Positions 8,887 to 18,729 of a stretch of DNA of 64,000 nucleotides are shown here, piece by piece; position 1 is the stretch's first letter, and every line of letters starts with the position of its first letter. The translations under genes and the position numbers were made by a program. The notes below the pieces were generated by a model. It was not told the origin of the DNA and searched no databases. It saw nothing but the letters and a program-made list of their open reading frames with translations. The DNA comes from Comamonas sp. KCTC 72670 (lineage in GTDB: Bacteria; Myxococcota; Myxococcia; Myxococcales; Myxococcaceae): assembly GCA_014656495.1 (NCBI GenBank), contig BNCN01000010.1, positions 1 to 64,000 on the forward strand, given 5' to 3'.

Positions 8887-10608
8887 ATGAGCACATCCGT
8901 CTACTCCCGTTACCGCGCCGCATTCGCCCAGGCCCTCGCCACGGCCCTGGGCGTTCCGGCCGCCGACATCGAAGCCCAGGTCAAGCCCGCCGATCCGGCG
9001 CACGGCGACCTCAGCTTCGCCACCTTCCCTCTCGCCAAGGCCCAGAAGAAGGCCCCGCCCGCCATCGCCGCGGGGCTGGCCCAGTCGCTCAGCGTCCCCG
9101 GGCTGGAAATCCAGGCCGTGGGCCCGTACGTCAACGCGCGCTTCGCCGCCCTGCCCTTCACGGCGGAGGTCATCGACGCCGCGCGCGGCGCCGGCCTTCG
9201 ATACGGCGGAGACGCCGACGCGGGCCGCGGCAAGACGGTGGCCATCGACTACTCGTCGCCGAACATCGCCAAGCCCATTGGCTTCCACCACATCCGCACG
9301 ACGTTCCTCGGCCACTGCATCGCCAACATCTACCGGGCGCTGGGCTGGCGGGTGGAGGGCATCAACTACCTGGGCGACTGGGGCAAGCAGTTCGGCCTGG
9401 TGGCCGTGGGCTTCCAGGAGTACGGCGACCCGGCCCGCATCGACGACATGGCGCACCTGGTGGAGGTGTACGTCAAGGCCAACAAGCGCGCCGAGGCCGA
9501 GCCCGAGTTCGACGAGAAGGCCCGCGCCTTCTTCCGCCGCATGGAGGCCGGTGACGCCGAGGCCCTCAAGCTCTGGAACCAGTTCCGCGACACGAGCATC
9601 AAGGGCTTCAAGAAGATCTACGCGCGGATGGGCATCGAGTTCGAGCACATCGAGGGCGAGAGCCGCTACCAAGGGAAGATGGACGCGGTCATCGAGCAGA
9701 TCGCGAAGAAGCCCGGCGTGAAGGAGTCACAGGGCGCGCTCATCGTCGACCTGCCCTACGCGGAGAACGAACCGCCCATCCTGCTGAAGAAGAACGACGG
9801 CAGCACGCTGTACGCCACGCGCGACCTGGCCGCCGCGCAGGACCGCTACGAGCGCTTCCAGTTCGACAAGTCGCTGTACGTCGTCGCGCAGGACCAGGCG
9901 CTGCACTTCCGGCAGGTGTTCCGCACGCTCAAGGAGATGGACCTGCCCTGGGCGGACCGCACCGTCCACGTCGCGTTCGGCCGCATCCACGGCATGAGCA
10001 CGCGCAAGGGCCAGGTGGTGCAGCTCAATGACGTGCTGGACGAGGCGCGCGAGCGCGTCTCCGTCAAGGTGAAGGAGAACGTGGAGGCCGGCCGCATCCA
10101 GACGGATGACGCGGACGCGCTCTCCGAGCAGATCGCCCTGGGCGCCATCGCCTTCGGCGACCTCAAGCACAAGCGCGCCAGCGACTACACCTTCGACTGG
10201 GACGAGGTGCTCAGCTTCGAGGGCCACACCGGCCCCTACCTCCAGTACGCCCACGCGCGCGCCGTCAACGTGCTGCGCAAGGGTGGCGGCGCGCCCGCCA
10301 GCCATGACGCGGCGCTGCTGACGCTCCCCGAGGAGCAGGCCCTGGTGCGCGAAATCATGCGCCTGCCCGAGGTGGTGCGCGACGCGGCGGAGCAGTACGA
10401 GCCCAGCCTCGTGGCCCGGCTGCTGCTCGACGTGGCCTCGGCGCTCAGCCGCTACTACACGCTGGGCAACCAGGAGCGCGACAAGCGCATCAACGTCGAA
10501 GGCAATGACGCGCTGCGTTCTGCACGACTCGCGCTGATTGACGCCGCTCGGGTTACTCTCGCCGCTGGACTGACGCTGCTGGGCATCCCCACGCCCGACA
10601 ACATGTAG
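8887..10608 (+). CDS. argS: Arginyl-tRNA synthetase
   Basis: Class I aminoacyl-tRNA synthetase that charges tRNA-Arg. The 573-residue length is typical. The N-terminal Add-1 domain (residues about 1-90) is followed by the catalytic core. The HIGH-equivalent is in SSPNIAKPIGFHHIRTTFLG (HHIR) and the KMSKS-equivalent is GMSTRKGQ. The C-terminal anticodon-binding domain contains TGPYLQYAHARAVNVLRK and ends with ALRSARLALIDAARVTLAAG. It is followed after 12 bases by plsB on the same strand. Upstream spacing to the kinase is 75 bases, so it probably has its own promoter. Confidence 0.96.
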   Translation: MSTSVYSRYRAAFAQALATALGVPAADIEAQVKPADPAHGDLSFATFPLAKAQKKAPPAIAAGLAQSLSVPGLEIQAVGPYVNARFAALPFTAEVIDAARGAGLRYGGDADAGRGKTVAIDYSSPNIAKPIGFHHIRTTFLGHCIANIYRALGWRVEGINYLGDWGKQFGLVAVGFQEYGDPARIDDMAHLVEVYVKANKRAEAEPEFDEKARAFFRRMEAGDAEALKLWNQFRDTSIKGFKKIYARMGIEFEHIEGESRYQGKMDAVIEQIAKKPGVKESQGALIVDLPYAENEPPILLKKNDGSTLYATRDLAAAQDRYERFQFDKSLYVVAQDQALHFRQVFRTLKEMDLPWADRTVHVAFGRIHGMSTRKGQVVQLNDVLDEARERVSVKVKENVEAGRIQTDDADALSEQIALGAIAFGDLKHKRASDYTFDWDEVLSFEGHTGPYLQYAHARAVNVLRKGGGAPASHDAALLTLPEEQALVREIMRLPEVVRDAAEQYEPSLVARLLLDVASALSRYYTLGNQERDKRINVEGNDALRSARLALIDAARVTLAAGLTLLGIPTPDNM

Positions 10609-10620
10609 CCGGGAGCATTC

Positions 10621-13176
10621 TTGGAGACCGCGCTGTCACCGACTGCGAATCAGGGAGCGTCCTTGTTGAAGGACGAATTCGGCCCCATGGGCCGGGCGCT
10701 GGGAACGCGCTACCTGGAGAGCGTGCACTTCCCACCGGAGTCCGAGACGGAGCTCCGGAACCTGCACGCCAAGGGCTTCGTGGTGCACGTCATGCGCACC
10801 ACCGCCTGGGTGAACTTCCTCTACCTGACGTGGGCCATGGTGCGCCGGGCGATGCCGCCCGTGCGCGCCGTGGTGAACCTCCGCCCGTGGTTCACCAAGC
10901 CCTGGCGGCAGACAAAGCAGCGCGGTGACTTCCATCAACGCTTCGAACACGCGAAGCAATCGGGTGGCAGCGGCCTGGTGTTCCTGCGCCGCACCGCCCT
11001 GCTCAGCCCGTCGGGGAAGGAGACGCACGAGGACCCCTTCCCCGCCCTGGTGGCCATGGCGCGCCAGTCCGAGCGGCCGGTGTACCTGGTGCCGGAGCTG
11101 TTCGTCTGGGAGAAGCGGCCCGCGCGCCTGAAGCCCAACTGGGTGGACGTGGTGTTCGGGAGCCCCGAGGCGCCGGGCTTCCTGCACTCGATGCTCGCCT
11201 TCTTCCGCAACTACAAGCGCGCGCAGTTCCGCGTGGGCGAGCCCATCGACCTGCAGCGCTTCGTCGCGGACAACCCGCGTGACTCAGACGAGGTGCTGGC
11301 CCGCAAGGTGCGCAGCAGCCTCCATGTCCACCTCGCGCGCGAGACGCGGGCCGTCTTCGGTCCGCCCGTGAAGCCCGCGTCCCGCGTCATCGACGAGACG
11401 CTGCGCGATCGCGCCCTGCGCAGGGTCGTGGACGAGTGCGCCGCCGAGTCGGGCCGCAAGCCGGAGAGCGTGCTGCGCGAGGCGCGGCGCAACCTGGAGG
11501 CCATCGCGGCCAAGCCCAGCCCCACGGCCCTGGCCTTCACCTCGCCGGTGCTGGAGTGGGTGTTCAACCGCATCTACGACGGCATGCACGTCGACGAGGC
11601 GGGCCTGCACCGCGCGCTCAAGGCCGCGGGCCGGGCGCCCATCGTCCTGTGCCCCAGCCACAAGAGCCACGTCGACTACCTGGTGATGAGCTGGGTGCTC
11701 TGGAACCGGGGCTACGCGGTGCCCCTGGTGGCCGCCGGCGCCAACCTCTCCTTCTGGCCCCTGGGCACGTTCTTCCGCCGCTGCGGCGCCTTCTTCCTCC
11801 GGCGCTCGTTCAAGGGCGACAAGGTCTACGCGGCGTCGTTCAAGGCGTACGTGCGCAAGCTGGTCCACGACGGCATCCACCAGGAGTTCTTCCCGGAAGG
11901 TGGCCGCTCCCGCACCGGCAAGCTGCTGCTGCCCAAGCTGGGCATGTTCACCTGGCAGGTGGAGTCCGTGCTGGAGGGCGCGCGCGATGACCTCATCTTC
12001 GTGCCGGTGGCCATCGACTACGAGAAGGTCGTCGAGTCCAGCAGCTACTCGAAGGAGCTCGCGGGCGGAGAGAAGAAGCCCGAGGACATCAAGGCGCTCC
12101 TGAGCGCGCCCAAGGTCCTGGCCGCGCGCTACGGCCGCATCCACCTGGGCTTCGATGAGCCCATCTCCCTGCGCGACTTCATGAAGGCGCGTGGCATCAA
12201 CCCCGACGAGCCGGTGTCGGACGAGCAGAAGAAGGGGCTCGTGCGCGCGCTGGGCAACCGGGTGATGTACGGCATCAGCAAGGTGTCCACGGTGACGCCG
12301 CACGCGCTGGTCAGCACCGCCCTGCTCTCCCACCGCCGCCGCGGCCTGACGCAGCGGGAGATGGCGGACCGCATCAACATCCTGCGCCGCATCGCCGTGG
12401 AGGAAGGCTCTCCGCAGTCGGTGGAGATGCGCAACGCGCCCAGCAACCCGGAGACGATGGGCCCCATCCAGGACGCGATGCGGACGTTCATCGCCGACGA
12501 GATGGTGCGCACCCAGGAAGCGCGCGGCGAGGTCATCTACCAGGTGGAGGAAGCCCGCCGCCCGGAGATGTCCTTCTACAAGAACACGCTGATGAACCTG
12601 GTGGCCGCGCGCAGCCTCGTGGCCAACGCCCTGCTCGCCAGCGGCAGCCCCGCGCCCTACGACACGGTGAAGGAGCGCGCGCTCTTCCTGTCGCGGCTCT
12701 TCAAGGTGGAGTTCATCTACCGCGTGGGCACCACGTTCGACTCCATCTTCGCGGAGACCGTCGAGCGGCTGGAGCGCATGGGCCTGGTGCTCGAGGAGAA
12801 CGAGACGCTCCGCGTGGCCCCCGAGGCCCACGCCCGTCCGGACCTCGAGTTCTTCGCGGACATGCTGCGCGACTACCTGGAGGCCTACGTGCTCGCGGCG
12901 ATGACGCTGCAGGACGTGGCCAACGGCACCGCCGAGGACCGGAAGAACTTCGTCAAGTTCGCCCTGGAGACCGGCCGCGCGGAGTACCACGCGGGCCGCA
13001 TCACCGCGTCCGAGTCCCTGGCCAAGGTGACGCTGGAGAACGCGGTGGCGTACCTGCTGGACCAGAAGCTGCTCGTGGAAGCCGACAAGAAGCTCTCGCT
13101 GGGCCCCGCCGCCGCGGAACCGGAGGCCCGGGCGCAGCTCGTCGACGAAATCCGGAGCTACCTGAAGCGGGCTTGA
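10621..13176 (+). CDS. plsB: Glycerol-3-phosphate acyltransferase (PlsB)
   Basis: Inner-membrane enzyme that acylates sn-glycerol-3-phosphate at position 1, the first step of phospholipid synthesis. The 851 residues are long, as in PlsB. The acyltransferase motifs are present: motif I HKSHVDY (H347, D352), motif II around GAFFLRRSF, and motif III FFPEGGRSRTGKLL, then a VPVAIDYEKV block. The TTG start at 10621 is supported by GGGAG seven bases upstream; later starts would cut the N-terminal region. It appears to be in an operon with argS (12-base gap). A hairpin follows the stop. Confidence 0.9.
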   Translation: METALSPTANQGASLLKDEFGPMGRALGTRYLESVHFPPESETELRNLHAKGFVVHVMRTTAWVNFLYLTWAMVRRAMPPVRAVVNLRPWFTKPWRQTKQRGDFHQRFEHAKQSGGSGLVFLRRTALLSPSGKETHEDPFPALVAMARQSERPVYLVPELFVWEKRPARLKPNWVDVVFGSPEAPGFLHSMLAFFRNYKRAQFRVGEPIDLQRFVADNPRDSDEVLARKVRSSLHVHLARETRAVFGPPVKPASRVIDETLRDRALRRVVDECAAESGRKPESVLREARRNLEAIAAKPSPTALAFTSPVLEWVFNRIYDGMHVDEAGLHRALKAAGRAPIVLCPSHKSHVDYLVMSWVLWNRGYAVPLVAAGANLSFWPLGTFFRRCGAFFLRRSFKGDKVYAASFKAYVRKLVHDGIHQEFFPEGGRSRTGKLLLPKLGMFTWQVESVLEGARDDLIFVPVAIDYEKVVESSSYSKELAGGEKKPEDIKALLSAPKVLAARYGRIHLGFDEPISLRDFMKARGINPDEPVSDEQKKGLVRALGNRVMYGISKVSTVTPHALVSTALLSHRRRGLTQREMADRINILRRIAVEEGSPQSVEMRNAPSNPETMGPIQDAMRTFIADEMVRTQEARGEVIYQVEEARRPEMSFYKNTLMNLVAARSLVANALLASGSPAPYDTVKERALFLSRLFKVEFIYRVGTTFDSIFAETVERLERMGLVLEENETLRVAPEAHARPDLEFFADMLRDYLEAYVLAAMTLQDVANGTAEDRKNFVKFALETGRAEYHAGRITASESLAKVTLENAVAYLLDQKLLVEADKKLSLGPAAAEPEARAQLVDEIRSYLKRA

Positions 13177-13584
13177 GGTCCACCGGCCCTGCCCGTTCCC
13201 CCGGGCGGGGCCCCACGCGTCGAGGCGCCGCCGTGGACGCCGCGTGTCCGTCCGTACCTGGGCGGGCACTGGCCTGGCAGCAGCAAGGGCCCTGGCGAGC
13301 ACCTCAGGCGTCAGTGAGCGCGGAGGCCTCGAGGCCCAGGGACTGGACGATGCGGCGCCGGGGAGCAGCACCCGACTCTCGGGTGTGCTGCCACGCCACG
13401 CGCGAATCTGCTACGCCTGCGCCTCGGTACGGGTCTCGACCTGAAACGCCGCCGCGTGCGACGTGTCCGCTCCCGAGCCCATCCCCAGGATGCTCAGGAC
13501 GTAAGCCCCCTGCCTCCGCGTCCGTCGCGCCGTTCGAGCGAGGATGAAGGACGTCGAGGGTTGGACCGCACAGGAGGAAGAACG
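13177..13584 (+). other. Intergenic region between plsB and the CPBP protease gene
   Basis: About 400 bases with no credible gene. Besides the plsB hairpin there is only a GC-rich leader. Codon-like bias is lost and reading frames across it look random. The AGGAGG that sets the downstream TTG start is at 13572-13577. I see no clear promoter boxes or repeats. Confidence 0.6.
13185..13212 (+). terminator. Hairpin terminator after plsB
   Basis: An 11-bp inverted repeat with one G-U pair (GGCCCTGCCCG / CGGGCGGGGCC) and a six-base loop, nine bases after the plsB stop. It has no U-tract. Confidence 0.45.
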
Positions 13585-14778
13585 TTGGAAGACGCCACCG
13601 CCAGCGACGTACCGCCGCCCCCGCCGCCAGGGCCTCCCTCCGACGCCCGGGCGAACACGTCCCCCAAGAGGCTGGCCGTGGTCGGCGCGGTCCTCGCGCT
13701 CGGGCTGTTCATCCTCGTGGGTGGCACCGTCCAGCTCGCGAACCCGGCCTTCGGCATCTGGTTCACCGAGCTGGTCGTGTTCCTCGGGCTCGGATGGGTG
13801 ATGCTCCGCCACGGAGGCTGGCGCCCCGTCGTCTACACCGGTTTGTCACCCGCGCCGCGAGGCGCCACGCTCCTCGGCTTCCTCCTGGGCGTGGCCAACT
13901 TCTTCGCGCTGGTGGTCCCCATCCAGTTCCTGGCGCAGTCCATCGCGCCGGAGTGGCTGACGCAGATGTTCGACAGCTCGCGCCTGTTCGCGGACCAGAC
14001 CCCGGTGGAGCTGGCCCTCCTCCTGGCGGGCGTGACGGTGGCGGCGCCCTTCTGCGAGGAGTTCTTCTTCCGCGGCATCTTCCAGCGGGGCATCACCCCG
14101 CAGGCCCCCGCGTCCCCCACCCGCGCCCTGGTGTTCTCGGCGGTGGTGTTCAGCGCGTTCCACCTGGACCCGGTGGGCTTCGTCGCGCGCACCGAGCTGG
14201 GGCTGCTGTTCGGGTGGCTCTATCTGCGCACGGGCTCGCTGTGGCCCAGCATTGGCGCGCACGCGGCGAACAACCTGGTGTCCTCGGTGCTCTTCCTGTC
14301 GGCCAAGGCCATGGGCTCCGACGCGGGTGACACGTCCGATACGACGGACCCGCGGCTGGTGCTCGTGCTGGCGGCGGCCGGCTGGGCCGGACTGAGCGCC
14401 CTGATTTCGTACGCGCGCAGGAATCCGGCCATTTGGGGCTCCGGCGTGCACGCGAGCGACGAAGCGGCGAGTGAAGCCCGGCCCGTGCCCTCACTGCCGA
14501 GGCTGCTGCTGCCCTGGGTGGTGGGCTCCACGGTGGCCCTGGGCGCGCTCGTGGCGGTGGACTCGCGCGGGCTGACGCTCAACTTCTACGACTCGCAGCA
14601 CCCGCTGCCGCCGTTGAAGGAGCCCGCGCCGCCCGCGCTACACGCCGAGCGCAAGGCGCTGAGCGCGCTCCGGGCCTCCGCTCGCCGCGGTGAGCTGCCG
14701 ATGGAGGCCTACTACGAGGAGCGGGAGCAGCAGAGCCGGGCGCACGAGCTGAAGACGGCGCCCGGCTTGAAGCCGTGA
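13585..14778 (+). CDS. CPBP-family intramembrane metalloprotease (CAAX-protease-like)
   Basis: Membrane protein of 397 residues with several hydrophobic helices. It carries the conserved CPBP (Abi/CaaX) motifs: the double glutamate motif EEFFFRG, FHLDPVGF and HAANN, which together form a presumed metal site. A proline-rich N-terminus (DVPPPPPPGPP) precedes the first helix (about residue 33). The C-terminus is a soluble coiled tail. The TTG start at 13585 is chosen because AGGAGG lies seven bases upstream; the frame is open further upstream but without a ribosome site. Substrate unknown; relatives process prenylated proteins or confer bacteriocin tolerance. Confidence 0.8.
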   Translation: MEDATASDVPPPPPPGPPSDARANTSPKRLAVVGAVLALGLFILVGGTVQLANPAFGIWFTELVVFLGLGWVMLRHGGWRPVVYTGLSPAPRGATLLGFLLGVANFFALVVPIQFLAQSIAPEWLTQMFDSSRLFADQTPVELALLLAGVTVAAPFCEEFFFRGIFQRGITPQAPASPTRALVFSAVVFSAFHLDPVGFVARTELGLLFGWLYLRTGSLWPSIGAHAANNLVSSVLFLSAKAMGSDAGDTSDTTDPRLVLVLAAAGWAGLSALISYARRNPAIWGSGVHASDEAASEARPVPSLPRLLLPWVVGSTVALGALVAVDSRGLTLNFYDSQHPLPPLKEPAPPALHAERKALSALRASARRGELPMEAYYEEREQQSRAHELKTAPGLKP

Positions 14779-14797
14779 AGCAAACAGCCCGCTCCGC

Positions 14798-15013
14798 TCA
14801 GACGAAGCGGTAGCTGCTGACATGGAAGACGGGGCCCACCATGGCGCTGGTGAGCACGTCCGCGTCGACGCGGCCCTCGGCCTCGATGCGCTGGCCGTCC
14901 TTCTTCAACTTCCGGTCTCCGCCCGCGAGCTGGTACGTGGTGCCGTCGTCTCCCTCCAGCACCCAGACGCCCGTTTCGATGTCGCGGAAGACGACTCGGC
15001 CGGTGAGCTTCAT
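14798..15013 (-). CDS. Small conserved protein, unknown function
   Basis: A 71-residue soluble protein without a signal peptide. It begins MKLTGRVVFRDIETGVWVL and looks like a single small beta-barrel (OB/SH3-type), with alternating hydrophobic residues and GDDGTTYQLAGGDRKLKKDG. The ATG overlaps the stop of the upstream protease gene as ATGA and has AGGAGG just upstream, so the two are translationally coupled. No function can be assigned. It may be a cofactor or accessory of the protease, or part of a widespread small DUF family. Confidence 0.7.
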   Translation of the reverse strand: MKLTGRVVFRDIETGVWVLEGDDGTTYQLAGGDRKLKKDGQRIEAEGRVDADVLTSAMVGPVFHVSSYRFV

Positions 15014-16803
15014 CCCTCCTCCTTCTGGAGCATCGCGCGGCCGATGACGAGGCAGATGACGGTGTTGAAGCCCAGCCAGGGCTTGGCGAGGAACGCGAAG
15101 GGCATCCACGCCAGCGCCGGAGCGCCCGTCCAGGCCGCGTAGGCCAGGAAGCCCGCGAAGCCGAGCGCCAGTCCGCCCATGGCCGGCCGCAGCCCCCGCC
15201 ACTTGATGGCCGGCAGCGACAGCAGCAGCGGGATGAGCGCGCTGTAGAACAGCGGGTTCACCGTCTTGCCCCGGCCGAAGATGATGCGCTCCCAATCCGG
15301 GATGGGCAGCGAGGCCACCTGCACCGCCTCCCCCGCCGCGCCGTCCGCGCCACCGAACCAGCCGCGCAGGAAGTACGCGCCCACGGTCGCCAGGAGCATC
15401 GGGATGAGGAAGGCGGGCTTCACCAGCACGTTGAGGTAGCCGGGCCGCGCACGGCCGCGCAGCGTCAGCAGCACCACCGCCAGCAGCGCCAGCGCCCAGT
15501 ACAGCGGCGGCCACTGCGCCGAGCCGCCCCCCAGCGCCGCCAGCGAGGCCTCCGCGTTGAGCAGGCCGTGGCCGTACTGCTCGGTCCAGGCCTCGTGCCC
15601 GGCCGCCTTCTTCGCGCCCGCGTAGAGGGCCTTCTCGACCTCGTCGGGGCCCTTGGCGCCAGCCGCGTAGAGCATCGCCGCCACGGCCGCCACGTGCGGC
15701 GTGGCCATGCTCGTGCCCTGGTAGTACGCGTAGATGGAGCGCGCCGGGTCCCTCGGGTCGATGGTGTTCTGGAGGATGCCGCCCTGCTCGCCAGCACGCT
15801 TGTCACCACCCGGCGCCGCGATGTCCAGCTCCTTGCCGTAGGACGAGTACGGCGCCAGCGTGCCGTTCGGCCCCACCGCCGACACCGCCACCACGCCAGG
15901 ATAGGCCGCGGGGAACTCCACGGTCGCCCGCCCCGCGTTGCCCGCCGCCGCCACCACGGTGACGCCCTTCTTGCGCGCGTACTCCACCGCGCTGGCCATC
16001 ACCTGCGAGTAGGCGCCGCCGCCCAGGGACATGTTGATGACGTCCGCGCCGTTGTCCGCCGCGAAGCGGATGGCGTCCGCGATGTCCGCCGTGTTGCCAC
16101 CGCCGAAGTGGTTGAGCACCTTGACGGGCATCAGCGTCGCCTCGAAGGCCACGCCCGCCACGCCCTCACCGTTGTTGGTGGCCTGCGCGATGGTGCCCGC
16201 CACGTGCGTGCCGTGGCCGTGGTCGTCGTTGGCGTGCTCGTCGTCGTTGACGAAGTCGTAGCCCTTCACGAACTTCACGCCCTTGAGGTCCGGCACCTGC
16301 TTGAAGCCGTCGTGGTCCTCGTAGGCGATGCCGGTGTCGAGCACCGCCACCACCACGCCCTTGCCCCGGTTGCGCTCCCAGGCCTTGGGCATGTCGATCA
16401 TCCGCAGGTTCCACTGCTGCTCGAACCGCGGATCATTGGGCGTGAAGCTGGCGCGGACCTCCATCAGCGGCTCGGCGGCCTCCACGGCCGGGTGCTGACG
16501 GATGCGCGCGAGCACGGCGTCGACGTCATCCACGCCCACCGCGATGGTGAGGGCCTCGTCGGCGCTCTCCACGGAGTTGAGCTCCAGGTCGATGCCCCAG
16601 TCCTTCTCCCAGGCGTCGAACTCCGCCTTGGTGGTGCCGTCCTTGAAGTCCACGACGATGGCGCCATGCACCACGTCCCGAGGGTCGAGCGCCTGCAAAT
16701 TCACGGGCGGCGGCGCGTCCTGCTCACGCGTACCGGGCGCGCAGGCGGCCGTCAGCGTCAGGGCCAGCGCCGCGCCACCCAGGGTCCATCGCACCATCCG
16801 CAT
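15010..16803 (-). CDS. Subtilisin-family (S8) serine protease, lipoprotein with C-terminal membrane helices
   Basis: Secreted or membrane-anchored protease of 597 residues. A lipoprotein-type signal ends at LTAAC (C21). A propeptide-like domain (about 45-120) precedes the catalytic domain with D156 (VAVLDTGIA), H197 (HGHGTHVAGT), oxyanion N289 (AAAGNAG) and S365 (GTSMATPHVA). The last 160 residues hold four to five hydrophobic helices, unusual for a lipoprotein subtilase, suggesting the protease domain is tethered to a membrane. The start is the ATG at 16803, with AAGGAG seven bases upstream. A 71-residue gene is coupled downstream. Target unknown. Confidence 0.88.
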   Translation of the reverse strand: MRMVRWTLGGAALALTLTAACAPGTREQDAPPPVNLQALDPRDVVHGAIVVDFKDGTTKAEFDAWEKDWGIDLELNSVESADEALTIAVGVDDVDAVLARIRQHPAVEAAEPLMEVRASFTPNDPRFEQQWNLRMIDMPKAWERNRGKGVVVAVLDTGIAYEDHDGFKQVPDLKGVKFVKGYDFVNDDEHANDDHGHGTHVAGTIAQATNNGEGVAGVAFEATLMPVKVLNHFGGGNTADIADAIRFAADNGADVINMSLGGGAYSQVMASAVEYARKKGVTVVAAAGNAGRATVEFPAAYPGVVAVSAVGPNGTLAPYSSYGKELDIAAPGGDKRAGEQGGILQNTIDPRDPARSIYAYYQGTSMATPHVAAVAAMLYAAGAKGPDEVEKALYAGAKKAAGHEAWTEQYGHGLLNAEASLAALGGGSAQWPPLYWALALLAVVLLTLRGRARPGYLNVLVKPAFLIPMLLATVGAYFLRGWFGGADGAAGEAVQVASLPIPDWERIIFGRGKTVNPLFYSALIPLLLSLPAIKWRGLRPAMGGLALGFAGFLAYAAWTGAPALAWMPFAFLAKPWLGFNTVICLVIGRAMLQKEEG

Positions 16804-16965
16804 CAGGCCACTCCTTGAAAATCGAAACACCTGTCTGGAAGACCCCTACGAACGAACGCCGCGATGATTGGGTCTGCTCCAGCAGTCTGGATGTCCCCCC
16901 TCCCGGCGTGCAAGGGCGCGCGGGAGGAGAAACGTGAAGAAGTCCAAAGGTTTGCGCTGCATCGG

Positions 16966-17598
16966 TCATCCGCCCGAGAGCCGCCGCAGCCAGGCCGCGA
17001 CGGCGCGCCCGACCTGGGGAAGGTTCCGCTGGAAGGTGGCACCGGCATCGTCGATGACCTCTAAGTCGCCTCCAGCCCGCGCGACAGCGGCGGAGACGGC
17101 CGCCCGGGGCAGCCGGGTGTCCTCCTCCCCCTGAACCACCAGGAGCGGGCACGTCACCCGGGAGAAGACCTCCGGGTCCACCAGGGCCGGCGCCACCAGG
17201 CACAGGCCCCCCACCGTCGGGTACTTCGCCTGGAGGGCCAGCGCCACCTGCGCTCCGCCATGGAGGGACGCCACGGCCGCCGCCGGCGCCCCCGTGTTCT
17301 CCAGCAGCACCTGCAAGGCCGCCTCCACGTCCGCGAGCAGCTCCAAGTCCCGGCCCCGCTGCCCCTGGCTCCCCCCCACGCCCCGGTGGTTGAAGCGGAG
17401 TGTGGGGAAACCTGCGTTCGCCGCGGCCCAGACGAGCTCCGCCGCGACGACGTGATCCATCCCGCCCCCCTCGTCCGGCCGGGGCGGGATGACGAGCAGC
17501 GGCGGCGCCCGGGTGCCCCGGTGCGTGGTGCCCTCCATGACGTCCCGCCCCACCGGAACGAGCGTCGAGCGCTCCAGAAACTGGCCTTTCTGAACCAT
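16966..17598 (-). CDS. Alpha/beta-hydrolase-fold protein lacking the usual catalytic residues
   Basis: A 210-residue single-domain protein resembling the small alpha/beta hydrolase family COG2945. It has PPLLVIPPRPDEGGGMDH, then TLRFNHRGVGGSQG and LLVVQGEEDTRLP, which are the family landmarks. The nucleophile elbow, normally GxSxG, reads SLHGGA with no serine in the expected position, and the C-terminal histidine of GAxHFF is absent (GATFQRN). It may therefore be a non-catalytic fold or use other residues. The ATG at 17598 has AAGGTGG upstream. It is a single gene between two oppositely oriented units. Confidence 0.65.
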   Translation of the reverse strand: MVQKGQFLERSTLVPVGRDVMEGTTHRGTRAPPLLVIPPRPDEGGGMDHVVAAELVWAAANAGFPTLRFNHRGVGGSQGQRGRDLELLADVEAALQVLLENTGAPAAAVASLHGGAQVALALQAKYPTVGGLCLVAPALVDPEVFSRVTCPLLVVQGEEDTRLPRAAVSAAVARAGGDLEVIDDAGATFQRNLPQVGRAVAAWLRRLSGG

Positions 17599-17757
17599 GA
17601 CCCACCTTACCCCCTGACACCTCGCGCGAGCGCCCGGACGCGCCATCCGACATGAACCCACACACCTTTTCGCGCGAAATCTGCACTCCCACGAAACTTC
17701 CGCACGCATTCGAGGACAATGCGGAAACACCCCCTGATTCCGCAGGAGCCCCCACTC

Positions 17758-18696
17758 ATGACCAGCATCCAGCGCGGCCGGAACAGCATCGCGCAGACCT
17801 CCCGCAACACCGCCGACCGCGCCCGTGAGAGTGGCTCCACCGCCCCGCAGGCGGCCCGGAACACCGTGGCCCAGCGCAGCGCCGTGGTGGACGGCTTCGA
17901 CAGCCGCTCCGCGCAGACGGCGGCCGTGGGTGGCGTCTTCAACGCGCCCGCGGGCTCCAAGGACAAGGTGTTCGACGGCAAGCTGGTGGGCGCGGGCGGC
18001 CAGACGTTCGAGCCGAACACGCCGCTGAACCAGGTGCCCGCCTTCGTCCCGGCGAACAACCCCAACGCCCAGAAGACGGTCGTCTACGTCAACGGCATCA
18101 CCACCGACAAGAACGGCCAGGCGCGCGAGCTGCAGGCGCTCGCGAACAGCACGGGCATGCGCACCATCGGCGTGCACAACGCCACGTCCGGGATGGTCGC
18201 CGACGTCATCCAGGCGGCGAAGGACAAGCTGAACAAGGGCAAGAACCCCGCGGTCGACTCGCTGTCGGACATCGTCTACGGCGAGCTGAAGGCGGGCCGT
18301 GACATCCACCTGATGGGCTACAGCCACGGCGGGCTCATCACCTCGCGCGCGCTGAAGGATGTCGCCAACCGGCTGCGCATCGAAGATGGGATGTCCAAGG
18401 CGCAGGTGGAGCAGACGCTCAGCCGCGTCAACGTGGAGACCTTCGGCGCCGCGGCGGCCACCTACCCGGACGGCCCCAACTACGTGCACTACGTCAACAA
18501 CAAGGACCCGGTGCCCGTCCTCTTCGGCCAGGGCAGCAAGGGCTGGACGCCGGGCGACCTGTTCCGTGACGCCGGCAAGGGCGCGCAGGTCCACCACTTC
18601 TCCGAGAAGGGCATGTTCAGCGGCGCCCACTCGCTGACCGAGACGTACCTGAACCACCGCGCCCCGTTCGAAGAAGCCCGCGCCGGCAACTTCTGA
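17758..18696 (+). CDS. Lipase-like alpha/beta-hydrolase-fold protein
   Basis: A 312-residue protein of which about the first 100 residues are low-complexity (rich in Ser, Thr, Ala, Gln). A hydrolase-like core follows: VVYVNGITTDKNGQ (strand and oxyanion region), then a typical nucleophile elbow GYSHGG. A NNKDPVPVL acid loop and GAHSLTETYL as candidate histidine site complete a plausible Ser-Asp-His triad. There is no signal peptide. The ATG at 17758 has AGGAG upstream. It is monocistronic with a strong terminator behind. Substrate unknown. Confidence 0.6.
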   Translation: MTSIQRGRNSIAQTSRNTADRARESGSTAPQAARNTVAQRSAVVDGFDSRSAQTAAVGGVFNAPAGSKDKVFDGKLVGAGGQTFEPNTPLNQVPAFVPANNPNAQKTVVYVNGITTDKNGQARELQALANSTGMRTIGVHNATSGMVADVIQAAKDKLNKGKNPAVDSLSDIVYGELKAGRDIHLMGYSHGGLITSRALKDVANRLRIEDGMSKAQVEQTLSRVNVETFGAAAATYPDGPNYVHYVNNKDPVPVLFGQGSKGWTPGDLFRDAGKGAQVHHFSEKGMFSGAHSLTETYLNHRAPFEEARAGNF

Positions 18697-18729
18697 GTCG
18701 CCCGCGCCCGCGGTTCGGGTGAAACAACG

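Noticed and set aside
7630..9672. Long minus-strand frame of 680 codons opposite the hybrid kinase and argS
   Set aside because: It overlaps two well-supported genes and shows composition-driven residues only.
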